A stretch of DNA of 64,000 nucleotides from Methylophaga sp. (GTDB lineage Bacteria > Pseudomonadota > Gammaproteobacteria > Nitrosococcales > Methylophagaceae): NCBI GenBank assembly GCA_011053005.1, contig DRHW01000034.1, positions 62,001-126,000 of the forward strand. The letters run 5' to 3'. Below the pieces are notes generated by a model. The model was not told the DNA's origin. It saw nothing but the letters and a program-made list of their open reading frames with translations, and searched no databases. Within the stretch, counting starts at the first letter, position 1; each line of letters starts with the position of its first letter. Below, piece by piece: positions 37,191-45,850 of this stretch. The position numbers and the translations under genes were made by a program.

Positions 37191-37844
37191 TTACATGTTT
37201 TTAATCGCCAAATAACTATTTATCTGTGAAGTAGTATTTTTCCCCGGCGTTAATATACTGGCAACATCTAAAGCAGACACCAATTGATTAATTGACTGCT
37301 TATCCGTTGCAGATAATTTTTCCCCAGACGTATCTATATAGTTTTGTAGTTGACCGCTCACTTGAGAAATATTTATATTCTGACTACTTTGAGTTGGACT
37401 GTTAAAGTTATCTAATACCGTTTTTGCTTGTTGTAAAATATCAATTAGCGTGTCATTTGGATCTGTTTTTTTCAGCGACTCGCTAAAGCTATCAATAAAT
37501 GTTGATAACTCTCCTACCGTAGAAGCATCACCTGATTCACTCGTTTCAGCACTTGCCCCTAACTTCGTTGCCTCATCAGCCGTTATTAACCCATAGTCTG
37601 CTAATCGTTGAATAAAACCTTGGGTAACGGCGAATGAATCCATGCCTTTAGAAAAGAATTCTTCATTCAATTTTTGAATTTTTTGGGCTCGGGTGGAAAT
37701 CTCAACTTTATCTTGAGTTGAAGCGCTATCAGTAGATATCGCAGCGGTTGTTGAGTTAGAGACTGCATTAGCTTGTTGTGTGGCCGTTGTTTGATTATTG
37801 GTGATTAAGCTAGAGGCAATACCGATTGAGTTGATCGTGCTCAT
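37191..37844 (-). CDS. Hypothetical Ser/Thr/Gln-rich protein
   Basis: Family not recognised. 217 residues, no signal peptide and no membrane helix. An unstructured N-terminal 50 residues (NQTTATQQANAVSNSTTAA) is followed by DKVEISTRAQKIQKLNEEFFSKG, which resembles the start of FlgM- or flagellar-type proteins only superficially, and two helical segments. Low-complexity composition hints at a secreted or scaffold protein. AGGA lies nine bases upstream of the ATG, which supports a real gene. Monocistronic. Confidence 0.7.
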   Translation of the reverse strand: MSTINSIGIASSLITNNQTTATQQANAVSNSTTAAISTDSASTQDKVEISTRAQKIQKLNEEFFSKGMDSFAVTQGFIQRLADYGLITADEATKLGASAETSESGDASTVGELSTFIDSFSESLKKTDPNDTLIDILQQAKTVLDNFNSPTQSSQNINISQVSGQLQNYIDTSGEKLSATDKQSINQLVSALDVASILTPGKNTTSQINSYLAIKNM

Positions 37845-38382
37845 TGCGGGTAGTCCTTTTTTTGACGTTTATGGTTAATGTAGGACGTAAAAGCAATTTA
37901 GATGCCAGCATCTGGCGTTAATTTTATTAACGTGATTTGTTCGGTAGCTTTATGAATTGAACTTGTGGGGATTTACCTAAAACCTAATTTAGGTCTGTTG
38001 TAATCATAAGTTATATTTTTTATTTTAAGGTTGGTCGCTGCCGCTGGGCGTTCATTTCTTTTGCGTGGCCAAAAGAAACAGAACCAAAGAAAAGGCCACC
38101 CTTATCGCCTGATTTCCAAAAACAAAACTATTTAGTGGGCGTGGACGAAAACTCGCTACGCTCAAACACTCGTCCACTTCATCCCACTAAATAGCTTGGT
38201 TTTTGGCGGCGATAATATGGGATAAAGAATTAGAATCTAAGTTTCATTTATCACTACTAAAAATCCCATTTATGTCCTTACTACGAAACCGAGTATCAGA
38301 AAAACTGAATCAACTCGCTGGCACAAACATGAGATTGACCTTTTTGGAACACAAAAAATGAATCTATATTCTAGTATTAAGG
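37845..38382. other. Gene-free region holding a palindromic repeat element
   Basis: About 540 bases without a credible gene. The right half, roughly 38029-38220, consists of nested inverted repeats (see separate entry). The sequence from 38220 to 38382 shows no further structure I can name. Confidence 0.6.
38055..38215. repeat. Nested palindromic element (REP/MITE-like)
   Basis: Left part: TTTCTTTTG, CGTGGC, CAAAAGAAA (38055-38078), a perfect 9-bp hairpin. Right part: a long interrupted palindrome with arms TTATCGCC, CCAAAAAC, CTATTTAGTGGG and GTGGACGA (38102-38148). These are mirrored exactly by TCGTCCAC, CCCACTAAATAG, GTTTTTGG and GGCGATAA (38170-38215). The 36 paired bases in four blocks cannot be chance. 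Its type is a dispersed intergenic repeat or non-autonomous mobile element; copies elsewhere in the genome could not be checked. Confidence 0.75.
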
Positions 38383-39006
38383 TTAAATAATCTCCGTTTT
38401 TTGACTACTTCGAATTATGTCCTGCATACTTTTACTTATATTTATTTTTTTAGTTTCGGTAGATGTACTTAAAGAAAGGTAAAGATTTTCAAATTTACCA
38501 TTTATTTCATTGTGTACATAGTTGGCTAGCTCAACTTCAAAATTAGGCGTAAATATCAGATTTAGCTGCTCACCATATGATAACGTCTTTGGCAATGTGT
38601 CGCTATGACGATGAAAATTTTTAACCCACATAGCGTGCTTTGCTCCTTCGCCAAACCATGAAATAGAACGAATATTTGCAGGTCTATTACCTTTTGAGAC
38701 TATCTGTAATCCTATACATGGGCTGTCTTGAATACCTGGAATTAAAACCATATTTAAGTGAGAATCCAATATTTCTTTATCTTGGCTTAATTGTTTAAAT
38801 GCTAACCATAGTGAAACAACCACTGCAGCGGACGTTGCAAATGCTCCCAACCAAGAGCCTAATAATGATAGAGCAGGAATAATACTCCTTTCATAATCAT
38901 CAATAGAGACGGACAGCCCTAATTCGGTTCCTAAGACGAAAGAAACTAAACATCCGACTAGGCAAGAGATAACTAAAAATATGTAAATAAATATGTGGTT
39001 ATTCAT
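38383..39006 (-). CDS. Hypothetical inner membrane protein, two N-terminal helices
   Basis: Not recognised. 207 residues: TM1 about 5-28 (FIYIFLVISCLVGCLVSFVL), TM2 about 41-68 (LLGSWLGAFATSAAVVVSLWLA), then a soluble ~135-residue cytoplasmic domain of beta-rich character. AAAAGAGAA precedes the ATG. Last in the minus-strand run hemL-ligE-sbcB, but more AT-rich and adjacent to the palindromic repeat element, so it may be a recent insertion. No clear function. Confidence 0.7.
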   Translation of the reverse strand: MNNHIFIYIFLVISCLVGCLVSFVLGTELGLSVSIDDYERSIIPALSLLGSWLGAFATSAAVVVSLWLAFKQLSQDKEILDSHLNMVLIPGIQDSPCIGLQIVSKGNRPANIRSISWFGEGAKHAMWVKNFHRHSDTLPKTLSYGEQLNLIFTPNFEVELANYVHNEINGKFENLYLSLSTSTETKKINISKSMQDIIRSSQKTEII

Positions 39007-39119
39007 AAATTCTCTTTTAACAATAACTTGCTATCTTAAATATAAAAAATTCGCTTATATTTTGCTGATATTAACGGTAGATTTGCTGGATACGAACTTA
39101 AATCAAGGAGCATATTTAT

Positions 39120-40559
39120 TTAAGTTATCAACTGAGTTTTTATTTCCTGTACATAATTTTCCAACCGATCCAAAACTAAACTCTGTTCTTCAGAAATATC
39201 ACCTTCTCGACATTCCACAATAGCCTCAAAAAACTTAGAAAAAGTTAAAATCTTGCCATTAGTTTCATCGGTTAAACGCTGCTGACGATACTGTTGCCAT
39301 TGTTCTTGTTCGTCTGCGGTTAAGCTTTCAGGCCAATTCCTTGCACGATAACGAAATAACATTTCGGGTAAACGGGCATCTTCAAAGGGGATAGGCATAA
39401 CACGTAATGCATCGGCATTAGCGGTGCGAACGAGTTCCATTTTACGTTTATCGTTAGCGCTGAAAAATCCACCCGAATAAAGGCCTGCATCAGGATCATC
39501 ATTGGCTTCATAATCGGGCTTGGTGAAGATGGCGTTAATCTTCGCCGTCAAATCGCCTGCATCATTGAGTTGTTGCAGATGTTTGTAATGCAGTGCTTTA
39601 TCTATTTGCAAACGTTCAGCGGCGGCGGCATTCAGCGTACTTTCTGGCACGACGACGGGGCACTTATTAATATGTATGGTTTTCAATGCTGGTCTATTTA
39701 CGCCTTCAGGTAGATCTTTAAATGGGGTAAATAAACGTTCACGTAAGGTGTCGGCATCCAATTCGATAAGATCGCTTGGATCATGGCGAAGATCGTAGAC
39801 GATGATGCCGTTATTATTGGTAGGATCTTGTGCAATCGGAACAACCAAGGCAGTGCCACAATATTCGCTAGAATACATTCTTGATACATGAATAACGGGC
39901 GTACGTTGATGAATATTCAATAAAGGTGCCACTGCATTTTTTTGACGATGTTGATAAACAAAATCATACAATTTTGGTTGTGCGGTTTTAATCAGTTTGG
40001 CTAGCGCAATAGTTGCACGTACGTCGACCAAAGCATCATGGGCGCCTTCGTGTTCAATATTATTCGCCGAAGTGAGTGCTTCTAATCTAAAACTCGGTTT
40101 GCCATCTTCTCGATCAGGCCAGTTGATGCCTTCTGGTCGCAAGGCACGAGTAAGCCGCGCCATGTCGATAATATCCCAACGTGAGTTGCCATTTTGCCAT
40201 TCACGTCCATAAGCATCATAAAAATTACGGTATAAGGTGAAGCGGGTGAATTCATCATCAAATCGTAAGCTGTTATAACCGACGCTGCAGGTATTCGGTT
40301 CAGCAAATTCATCGTGAATGAGTTTAATAAACTCAGCTTCGGGCATGCCTTTTTCGTTGACTTCTTGCGGCGTGACGCCAGTAACGAGACAAGCTTGTGG
40401 ATGGGGCAAACTATCATCGGCTTGTTTGCAGTAGATCATTAAAGATTCGCCGATGATATTGAGATCTTCATCGGTACGAATACCGGCAAATTGGGAAGGG
40501 CGATCGTAACGTGGATCTATGCCAAAGGTTTCGTAATCGTGCCAGTAAAGTGTGTTCAT
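39120..40559 (-). CDS. sbcB: Exodeoxyribonuclease I
   Basis: ExoI is a 3'-5' single-strand DNA exonuclease in recombination and mismatch repair. 479 residues with the DnaQ-type motifs: ExoI YWHDYETFGIDP, ExoII GYNSLRFDDEFTRF, ExoIII EGAHDALVDVRATIALAKL. These are followed by the SH3-like and helical C-terminal domains (RYRARNWPESL). Length is typical. TAGGAA box upstream; starts 27 bases after the ligE stop. Confidence 0.97.
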   Translation of the reverse strand: MNTLYWHDYETFGIDPRYDRPSQFAGIRTDEDLNIIGESLMIYCKQADDSLPHPQACLVTGVTPQEVNEKGMPEAEFIKLIHDEFAEPNTCSVGYNSLRFDDEFTRFTLYRNFYDAYGREWQNGNSRWDIIDMARLTRALRPEGINWPDREDGKPSFRLEALTSANNIEHEGAHDALVDVRATIALAKLIKTAQPKLYDFVYQHRQKNAVAPLLNIHQRTPVIHVSRMYSSEYCGTALVVPIAQDPTNNNGIIVYDLRHDPSDLIELDADTLRERLFTPFKDLPEGVNRPALKTIHINKCPVVVPESTLNAAAAERLQIDKALHYKHLQQLNDAGDLTAKINAIFTKPDYEANDDPDAGLYSGGFFSANDKRKMELVRTANADALRVMPIPFEDARLPEMLFRYRARNWPESLTADEQEQWQQYRQQRLTDETNGKILTFSKFFEAIVECREGDISEEQSLVLDRLENYVQEIKTQLIT

Positions 40560-40585
40560 GATTGAGTTCCTAAGCCGTGGGCGTT

Positions 40586-41425
40586 TTATTCTGTGGGTCT
40601 CACACGCATAAATACGGGAAAGCGGGGGATATTATTTTTGGTGTAGCCGTAATATTTAAAGGTAATGACGCTGCCGATTTTAGGTGGGAATTCACGTTGT
40701 TGATCGGACAAGCCTGAGCCAATATAAATCGTTAAGCCTGATAATAACTGGCATTGCAAAGCACCGGTTTTGCCTTGGTATTTACCTTGACCCGCCTTAT
40801 AACCGATGACGGTACATTCGGCATCTTGATACTGCTTTACTTTTAAGTCATCAGCGGAACGGCCCGAGTGATACTGAGTTTCAGGTTTGCGTACAACGAG
40901 TCCTTCACCACCTAATGCAGTAATCCTTTCTAAATCAGTTTTTAATTGGTTAGAAGAGCTGATGGGGCTTTGTTTGATTATTTTTACAAATGTTTGTGGG
41001 TGCTTGGTTAGGTAATCTTCTAACACTGCCAATCTTGCTAATAAGCCACCTGATTGATTGGGTACTTCAAATATGTTGTAGCTGATTGAACGCCAGCGGT
41101 CATCGGGAGTTTGTTGGCGTACGATCGACAGAACATTTTCAAAATCACCTCGTTTAGTCCAAAGTTCGCCATCTATCGCAAAGGGCGGTAAACCATCTAT
41201 AAACCATTGCGGTGCGTTAATTGGATTACCTTGGCGACTTGTAAGCATATGTCCATTCCAAATAGCCCGCATACCATCGAGTTTTTCGCTCATTAACCAA
41301 CCCGTCACATCTTGTGATGAGTCATAGGTTTTGAGCAATAAAACATCGGGTTGTTGGGCATAACTTAAAAGACTAAAGCACAATAATAGTGCTGTTAGTC
41401 CTTTAAGCATGCCTTTAAGAATCAT
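40586..41425 (-). CDS. ATP-dependent DNA ligase, minimal LigE type
   Basis: 279 residues with the adenylylation motif I SEKLDGMRAIWNG (KLDG lysine), motif III-like FAIDGELW, motif IV GGEGLVVRKP and motif V DDLKVKQYQD, then an OB fold. No extra DNA-binding domains, as in Lig E. The N-terminus MLKGLTALLLCFSLLSYAQQ is a signal peptide, so the enzyme is probably periplasmic. LigE in Neisseria and other Gram-negatives is linked to extracellular DNA handling or uptake. Two possible ATGs (41425, 41410). Confidence 0.92.
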   Translation of the reverse strand: MILKGMLKGLTALLLCFSLLSYAQQPDVLLLKTYDSSQDVTGWLMSEKLDGMRAIWNGHMLTSRQGNPINAPQWFIDGLPPFAIDGELWTKRGDFENVLSIVRQQTPDDRWRSISYNIFEVPNQSGGLLARLAVLEDYLTKHPQTFVKIIKQSPISSSNQLKTDLERITALGGEGLVVRKPETQYHSGRSADDLKVKQYQDAECTVIGYKAGQGKYQGKTGALQCQLLSGLTIYIGSGLSDQQREFPPKIGSVITFKYYGYTKNNIPRFPVFMRVRPTE

Positions 41426-41435
41426 GGCGATTTAT

Positions 41436-42716
41436 TTAAAGTGTGGCGAACACTTTTTCAGCAGCATCCAATGTTGCTTGAATTTCAGCATCACCATGGG
41501 CGGCAGAAATAAAACCAGTTTCAAATGCTGATGGGGCTAAATACACGCCGTGTTCTAACATGCCGTGGAAGAATTTTTTGAAGCGTTCTTGATCACATTG
41601 CACAACTTGTTCGTAGCTGGTGATTTCTTTTTGATCGGTGAAAAAGAAACCAAACATGCCACCAGCTTGGTTAGTAGTAAAGCCAATGCCTGCTTTATCA
41701 GCACGTTGTTGTAATCCTTCACACAGTTTTTTAGCTGCGGCATCAAGATTTTTATGGAAATCTGGCGTTTGAATCAACTTCAATGTGGTTAAACCCGCTG
41801 CCATCGCTATAGGATTGCCTGATAATGTGCCCGCCTGATAAACTGGACCTAATGGTGCGATGTGTTCCATCACTTCACGTTTGCCTCCAAAAGCACCGAC
41901 GGGTAAACCGCCGCCGACTACTTTACCTAACGTCGTTAAATCAGGCTTCACATCATAATATTGTTGAGCGCCACCTAATGCGACGCGAAAGCCTGTCATC
42001 ACTTCATCAAAAATGAGCACTGCGCCGTATTGATCACAGATTTCACGTAAACCCTGTAAAAATCCTTGTGTAGGCGGAATACAGTTCATATTACCGGCGA
42101 CCGGTTCAACAATAATGCAAGCAATTTGGTCGCCTAACTCAGCAAAACAGTCATGAACAGAATCAAGATCGTTGTAGATTAGGGTTAATGTATGTTCGGC
42201 TAAAGACGCGGGCACACCGGCAGAAGAAGGCACGCCTAGTGTTAATGCGCCCGATCCTGCTTTAACTAATAATGAATCAGCATGACCGTGATAACAGCCT
42301 TCAAATTTAACGATTTTGTCACGATTGGTATAACCACGTGCTAGACGAATCGCGCTCATGGTGGCTTCCGTTCCTGAACTGACCATGCGGACAAATTCCA
42401 TTGATGGCACCAATTGACATAAGGTATCGGCCATTTCGATTTCGATTGCAGTCGGTGCACCAAAACCTAAACCATGTGATGCTGCTTCTTGTACTGCACT
42501 TATCACTTCGGGATGAGCATGACCTAAAATCATTGGCCCCCAAGAGCCAACGTAATCAATATATCGTTTGCCTTCTGCATCGGTTAACCAAGCGCCTTTA
42601 CCCTCGCTGAAAAAAACAGGATCGCCACCCACACCTTTAAATGCACGGACAGGCGAATTAACACCACCTGGAATGTGTTGTTGGGCTTGGACAAAAAGGT
42701 CGTGATTGGTCTGCAT
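41436..42716 (-). CDS. hemL: Glutamate-1-semialdehyde 2,1-aminomutase
   Basis: PLP enzyme that makes 5-aminolevulinate from glutamate-1-semialdehyde in heme synthesis. 426 residues with [55 protein letters not shown], and the PLP lysine in [26 protein letters not shown] box six to seven bases before the ATG. Divergent from the second sensor kinase gene. First gene of a minus-strand run with ligE and sbcB. Confidence 0.97.
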   Translation of the reverse strand: MQTNHDLFVQAQQHIPGGVNSPVRAFKGVGGDPVFFSEGKGAWLTDAEGKRYIDYVGSWGPMILGHAHPEVISAVQEAASHGLGFGAPTAIEIEMADTLCQLVPSMEFVRMVSSGTEATMSAIRLARGYTNRDKIVKFEGCYHGHADSLLVKAGSGALTLGVPSSAGVPASLAEHTLTLIYNDLDSVHDCFAELGDQIACIIVEPVAGNMNCIPPTQGFLQGLREICDQYGAVLIFDEVMTGFRVALGGAQQYYDVKPDLTTLGKVVGGGLPVGAFGGKREVMEHIAPLGPVYQAGTLSGNPIAMAAGLTTLKLIQTPDFHKNLDAAAKKLCEGLQQRADKAGIGFTTNQAGGMFGFFFTDQKEITSYEQVVQCDQERFKKFFHGMLEHGVYLAPSAFETGFISAAHGDAEIQATLDAAEKVFATL

Positions 42717-42791
42717 ATGATTATTCCTAATGGGCTAGATCTAAAGATGTGCGATAATTCTAGCTTATCTCAGCCAGAATACCGACCGATT

Positions 42792-44129
42792 ATGAGTTTA
42801 AAATTCCGCATCGTGGTCATCGTGACCATCATATTGTTGATTAACTTCGCTGCTGCGGGCTACTTCATGGTGCATAACGCTCGACAAGCATTGGTCGCTG
42901 AAATGGAGTCTAGTACCAATTTAGCGAAGGGTTTATTAATTAATGCTTTGCCGACCTTACGTTTTTCTAACGACTTGGGTGAACGATTGACGATGATTGT
43001 CGATAGTGTGCGAGATACACGCCACATTCGCGCTTGGTTTGAAGATATGAGCGGCGAACCATTGATTGGTCATGAAAAGAACTCTCGCTTTATCAATACT
43101 CCCGATGCCCCGAACTGGTTTATTAAAATGATGGAGCCAGAAGCGGTTGCGTTTCGCCGCCTGATTACCAAAGGCAGTAAATCTTACGGTTATTTAGTGG
43201 TTGAGGCTGATCCGAGTGATGAAGTTAATGAGGTTTGGGCTGACGTAAAAGTATTATTTTGGCTGGGAAGCTTCTTCCTAATGCTGATCGTTGGTCTTAT
43301 ATATATTGCACTTCGTCAGGGCTTAAGACCTTTAGAGTTGCTTGAAGATGCCTTGGGACAACTTGAAAAAGGCGATTTTTCTGCCCGTGTTGATACCTCA
43401 GTTGTTAAAGAATTGTCGTCTATTCAATTCCGTTTTAACCATATGGCGAGCGTTTTAGAGCACACAATGGCAGAAAATCATGCTTTAGCTGGAAGCATGT
43501 TATCGCTTCAAGAAGAAGAACGCCGAGACTTATCGCGTGAATTACATGATGAATTAGGTCCATGTTTATTTGGCATAAGAGTCGATTTAGGCAATATCGA
43601 ACGCGTAGCCGCTGAAAATAAACTGCCTGAAATAGAAGAGAAAGTGGAATCCGTTAAGGTTATTACTAACCACATACAATCCTTGGTAAGAAAGATGTTA
43701 AGCCGTTTGCGCCCGTTAACCTTGGATGATTTAGGTTTGGTCGATGCCATACGTGACATGCTACATAATTGGCGAGATAGACAGCCTGAGATTGACTGGG
43801 AATGGGATTTTGTCGGTGAATTTCATACCTTGCCTGATACCTTGCAAGTGACCCTTTACCGAATTGTACAAGAATGTACCACCAACTCGGTGCGGCATGC
43901 ACATGCGAGCCATGTAAAAGTAGAGGCGCGACGTGAGCATGAATCGGTCAAAGTTACGGTAACAGATGATGGTGTTGGTTTTCAGGCGGACTTAGTACGT
44001 GGTTTTGGTTTAATTGGTATGCGTGAACGAGTCAGTGCATTGGGTGGGCGAATCGCATTTGATACTGCAGAAGGGCGCGGCTTACAAGTTAGGGTCTTAA
44101 TCCCCTTAAAAGGAAATGATAAAACATGA
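42792..44129 (+). CDS. MoxY-like sensor histidine kinase (no PAS)
   Basis: The ATG at 42792 aligns with the paralogue start (MSLKFRI versus MSLKVKV) and gives 445 residues; the track start at 42675 would lie inside hemL. TM1 about 5-27, a periplasmic domain with APNWFIKMMEP shared with the kinase at 20830, TM2 about 156-173, HAMP, HisKA_3 with SRELHDELGP (His252), and a HATPase ending GFGLIGMRERVSALGGRI. It lacks the PAS domain of the first kinase. Coupled to its regulator by ATGA. Possibly also controls methanol or C1 oxidation. Confidence 0.87.
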   Translation: MSLKFRIVVIVTIILLINFAAAGYFMVHNARQALVAEMESSTNLAKGLLINALPTLRFSNDLGERLTMIVDSVRDTRHIRAWFEDMSGEPLIGHEKNSRFINTPDAPNWFIKMMEPEAVAFRRLITKGSKSYGYLVVEADPSDEVNEVWADVKVLFWLGSFFLMLIVGLIYIALRQGLRPLELLEDALGQLEKGDFSARVDTSVVKELSSIQFRFNHMASVLEHTMAENHALAGSMLSLQEEERRDLSRELHDELGPCLFGIRVDLGNIERVAAENKLPEIEEKVESVKVITNHIQSLVRKMLSRLRPLTLDDLGLVDAIRDMLHNWRDRQPEIDWEWDFVGEFHTLPDTLQVTLYRIVQECTTNSVRHAHASHVKVEARREHESVKVTVTDDGVGFQADLVRGFGLIGMRERVSALGGRIAFDTAEGRGLQVRVLIPLKGNDKT

Positions 44130-44758
44130 ATGTGATCACAATTTTAGTGGTGGATGACCATCCCATAGTCAGAGCGGGCTGTCGTCAACTTATTCAGCAA
44201 ATTCCAAATACCAAAGTGATTGAAGCAGAGACGGGTGAAGAAGGTTATCGGCTTTTTCAAGAAAATTATCCTGATATGGTCTTATTAGATATTACCTTAC
44301 CGGGTATAGGTGGACTTGAAGTATTACGCAAAATGCGCGCTAATCGTGAAAATGCCAAGGTATTGATGTTCAGTATGCATGAAGATCCTGTCTTTGCCTC
44401 ACGTGCGATGCAAGCGGGTGCGAAGGGTTATATTACTAAAAATAACGCGGCGGATTATTTGGTTGAAGCCGTTGAAAAAGTATTAACGGGTAAAACATAT
44501 CTGAGTCCAGATACCGCTCAACAATTAGCGATGTTAAACATCGGTGCAGGCACCAGTGCTCTGAGTGATTTGTCGCGCCGAGAATTAGAAATTTTACGAT
44601 TATTGGGCGAAGGTAAAAGTATGACCGAAATATCCGACTTATTAGGCATTAGTTATAAAACGGTCGCAAATAATCTGACTCAAATTAAAAGTAAGCTCGA
44701 TATTAATAAAACAGCAGAGCTAATGCGGTTTGCCATTAGCCATGGATTATCCTCGTAA
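44126..44758 (+). CDS. NarL/LuxR-family response regulator (MoxX-like)
   Basis: 210 residues: receiver with VVDDHPIVRAGCRQL, phosphoacceptor in MVLLDITLPGIGG, Lys region GAKGYITK. The C-terminal LuxR helix-turn-helix has LSRRELEILRLLGEGKSMTEISDLLGISYKTVANNLTQIKSKL. ATGA overlap with the kinase. Paralogue of the regulator at 22545, with a clearly different recognition helix (YKTVANNLTQ versus PKTVGTHHTT), suggesting different DNA targets. Confidence 0.9.
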   Translation: MNVITILVVDDHPIVRAGCRQLIQQIPNTKVIEAETGEEGYRLFQENYPDMVLLDITLPGIGGLEVLRKMRANRENAKVLMFSMHEDPVFASRAMQAGAKGYITKNNAADYLVEAVEKVLTGKTYLSPDTAQQLAMLNIGAGTSALSDLSRRELEILRLLGEGKSMTEISDLLGISYKTVANNLTQIKSKLDINKTAELMRFAISHGLSS

Positions 44759-45079
44759 ACCCGCTAAGATAACGCCTACAAGGAGAAAGGAATAAATTCC
44801 CGATATATTGGGATAAGTCGCTCATTCTAAAAGCACTTGCTGACAGTATTATGATTAACAAGTTTTAAGAATTCAGCTTCTTAACCACTTAATATTTCTC
44901 TCTCCTTCTTATGAAGGTTTAGGCCAGACTCAATGTCTGGCCTTTTTTTTACTTGAAATTTACAGTTGTTGAATGATAAGCGTTTCGCTGTCGGCTTTCT
45001 CTTGTTACTATTACGTTTTAATTTTTTTGGTTTTGTATGCTTTAACAGATACGACTTTGATAAAACGGAAAGACAGCAT
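44759..45079. other. Intergenic region between regulator and TonB2 operon
   Basis: 321 bases. Contains the terminator at 44922 and a weak resemblance to a Fur box (TTGAATGATAAGCGTTTCG at 44969, about 11 of 19 consensus positions). No gene is seen: the N-terminal 38 residues of the track ORF starting at 44966 are not a credible protein start. Confidence 0.5.
44922..44950 (+). terminator. Rho-independent terminator before the TonB2 operon
   Basis: GGCCAGAC, loop TCAAT, GTCTGGCC and eight T residues. An 8-bp GC-rich stem that would end the kinase/regulator transcript. Confidence 0.92.
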
Positions 45080-45850
45080 ATGCAAAAATACAAATGGATT
45101 GGACGGCATTGGTTAGTAGCCAGTTTGTTAACCGCTATCCCTCTCATATCGCAGTCAGGAAGTCTTGAAAATGCGATCGATTCGCAAGTTAAAACGGATG
45201 TCTCAGCCCAACAATCACAGAAAAAGATTGATGGTTTAGCTGATGAAACCACCCAGTTATTGGACGAATATCGCGAAACCTTGCGCCAAACGGAAAGTTT
45301 ACGTACTTACAACGACCAGCTAGATAAGATCGTCTCATCACAGCAAAAAGAGTTGGAGTCAATCACTGACCAACTTCGCAATATAGAATCTACCCAGCGT
45401 GATATCGTGCCATTGATGCTTAAAATGATCGATACCATGGTGCAATTTGTGGCTTTAGACTTGCCATTCTTACCGAAAGAACGCCAAGCGCGAATCGTTC
45501 AGCTACAGAGTTTAATGGAACGTGCCGATGTCTCCATCGCTGAAAAATATCGTCGAATTCTTGAAGCTTATCAAGTTGAAACAGAATATGGTCGTACCAT
45601 TGAAGCTTATCGTGATGATTTAACGGTGGGTGATGTTAGTCGCACAGTCGATTTTCTGCGTATTGGTCGTGTTGGTTTGTATTATTTGACCTTAGATGGC
45701 GCGGAAGCTGGAATGTGGAATAATAATGGCTGGCAAGTCTTATCAAGTGAATACCGTAAACCAATCAGCCAAGCGTTGAAGGTAGCAATGAAACAGTTGC
45801 CGCCAGATTTACTCGTGTTACCCCTTAAAACGCCGGAGGTAACGCCATGA
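45080..45850 (+). CDS. DUF3450 family periplasmic protein of the TonB2 system
   Basis: The ATG at 45080 (GGAAAG box about eight bases upstream) gives 256 residues with a signal peptide (WIGRHWLVASLLTAIPLISQ), then a coiled coil (LLDEYRETLRQTESLRTYND, DQLRNIESTQRD) and the family core LPFLPKERQARI and WNNNGWQVLSSEYRKPISQAL. The track start at 44966 is rejected. DUF3450 proteins are regularly encoded first in TonB2-TtpC operons, as here. The TtpC start overlaps the stop (ATGA). Confidence 0.87.
   Translation: MQKYKWIGRHWLVASLLTAIPLISQSGSLENAIDSQVKTDVSAQQSQKKIDGLADETTQLLDEYRETLRQTESLRTYNDQLDKIVSSQQKELESITDQLRNIESTQRDIVPLMLKMIDTMVQFVALDLPFLPKERQARIVQLQSLMERADVSIAEKYRRILEAYQVETEYGRTIEAYRDDLTVGDVSRTVDFLRIGRVGLYYLTLDGAEAGMWNNNGWQVLSSEYRKPISQALKVAMKQLPPDLLVLPLKTPEVTP

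Noticed and set aside
38993-39223. 76-residue plus ORF between the membrane protein and sbcB
   Set aside because: Overlaps the sbcB 3' end in antisense and has no ribosome binding site or known features.
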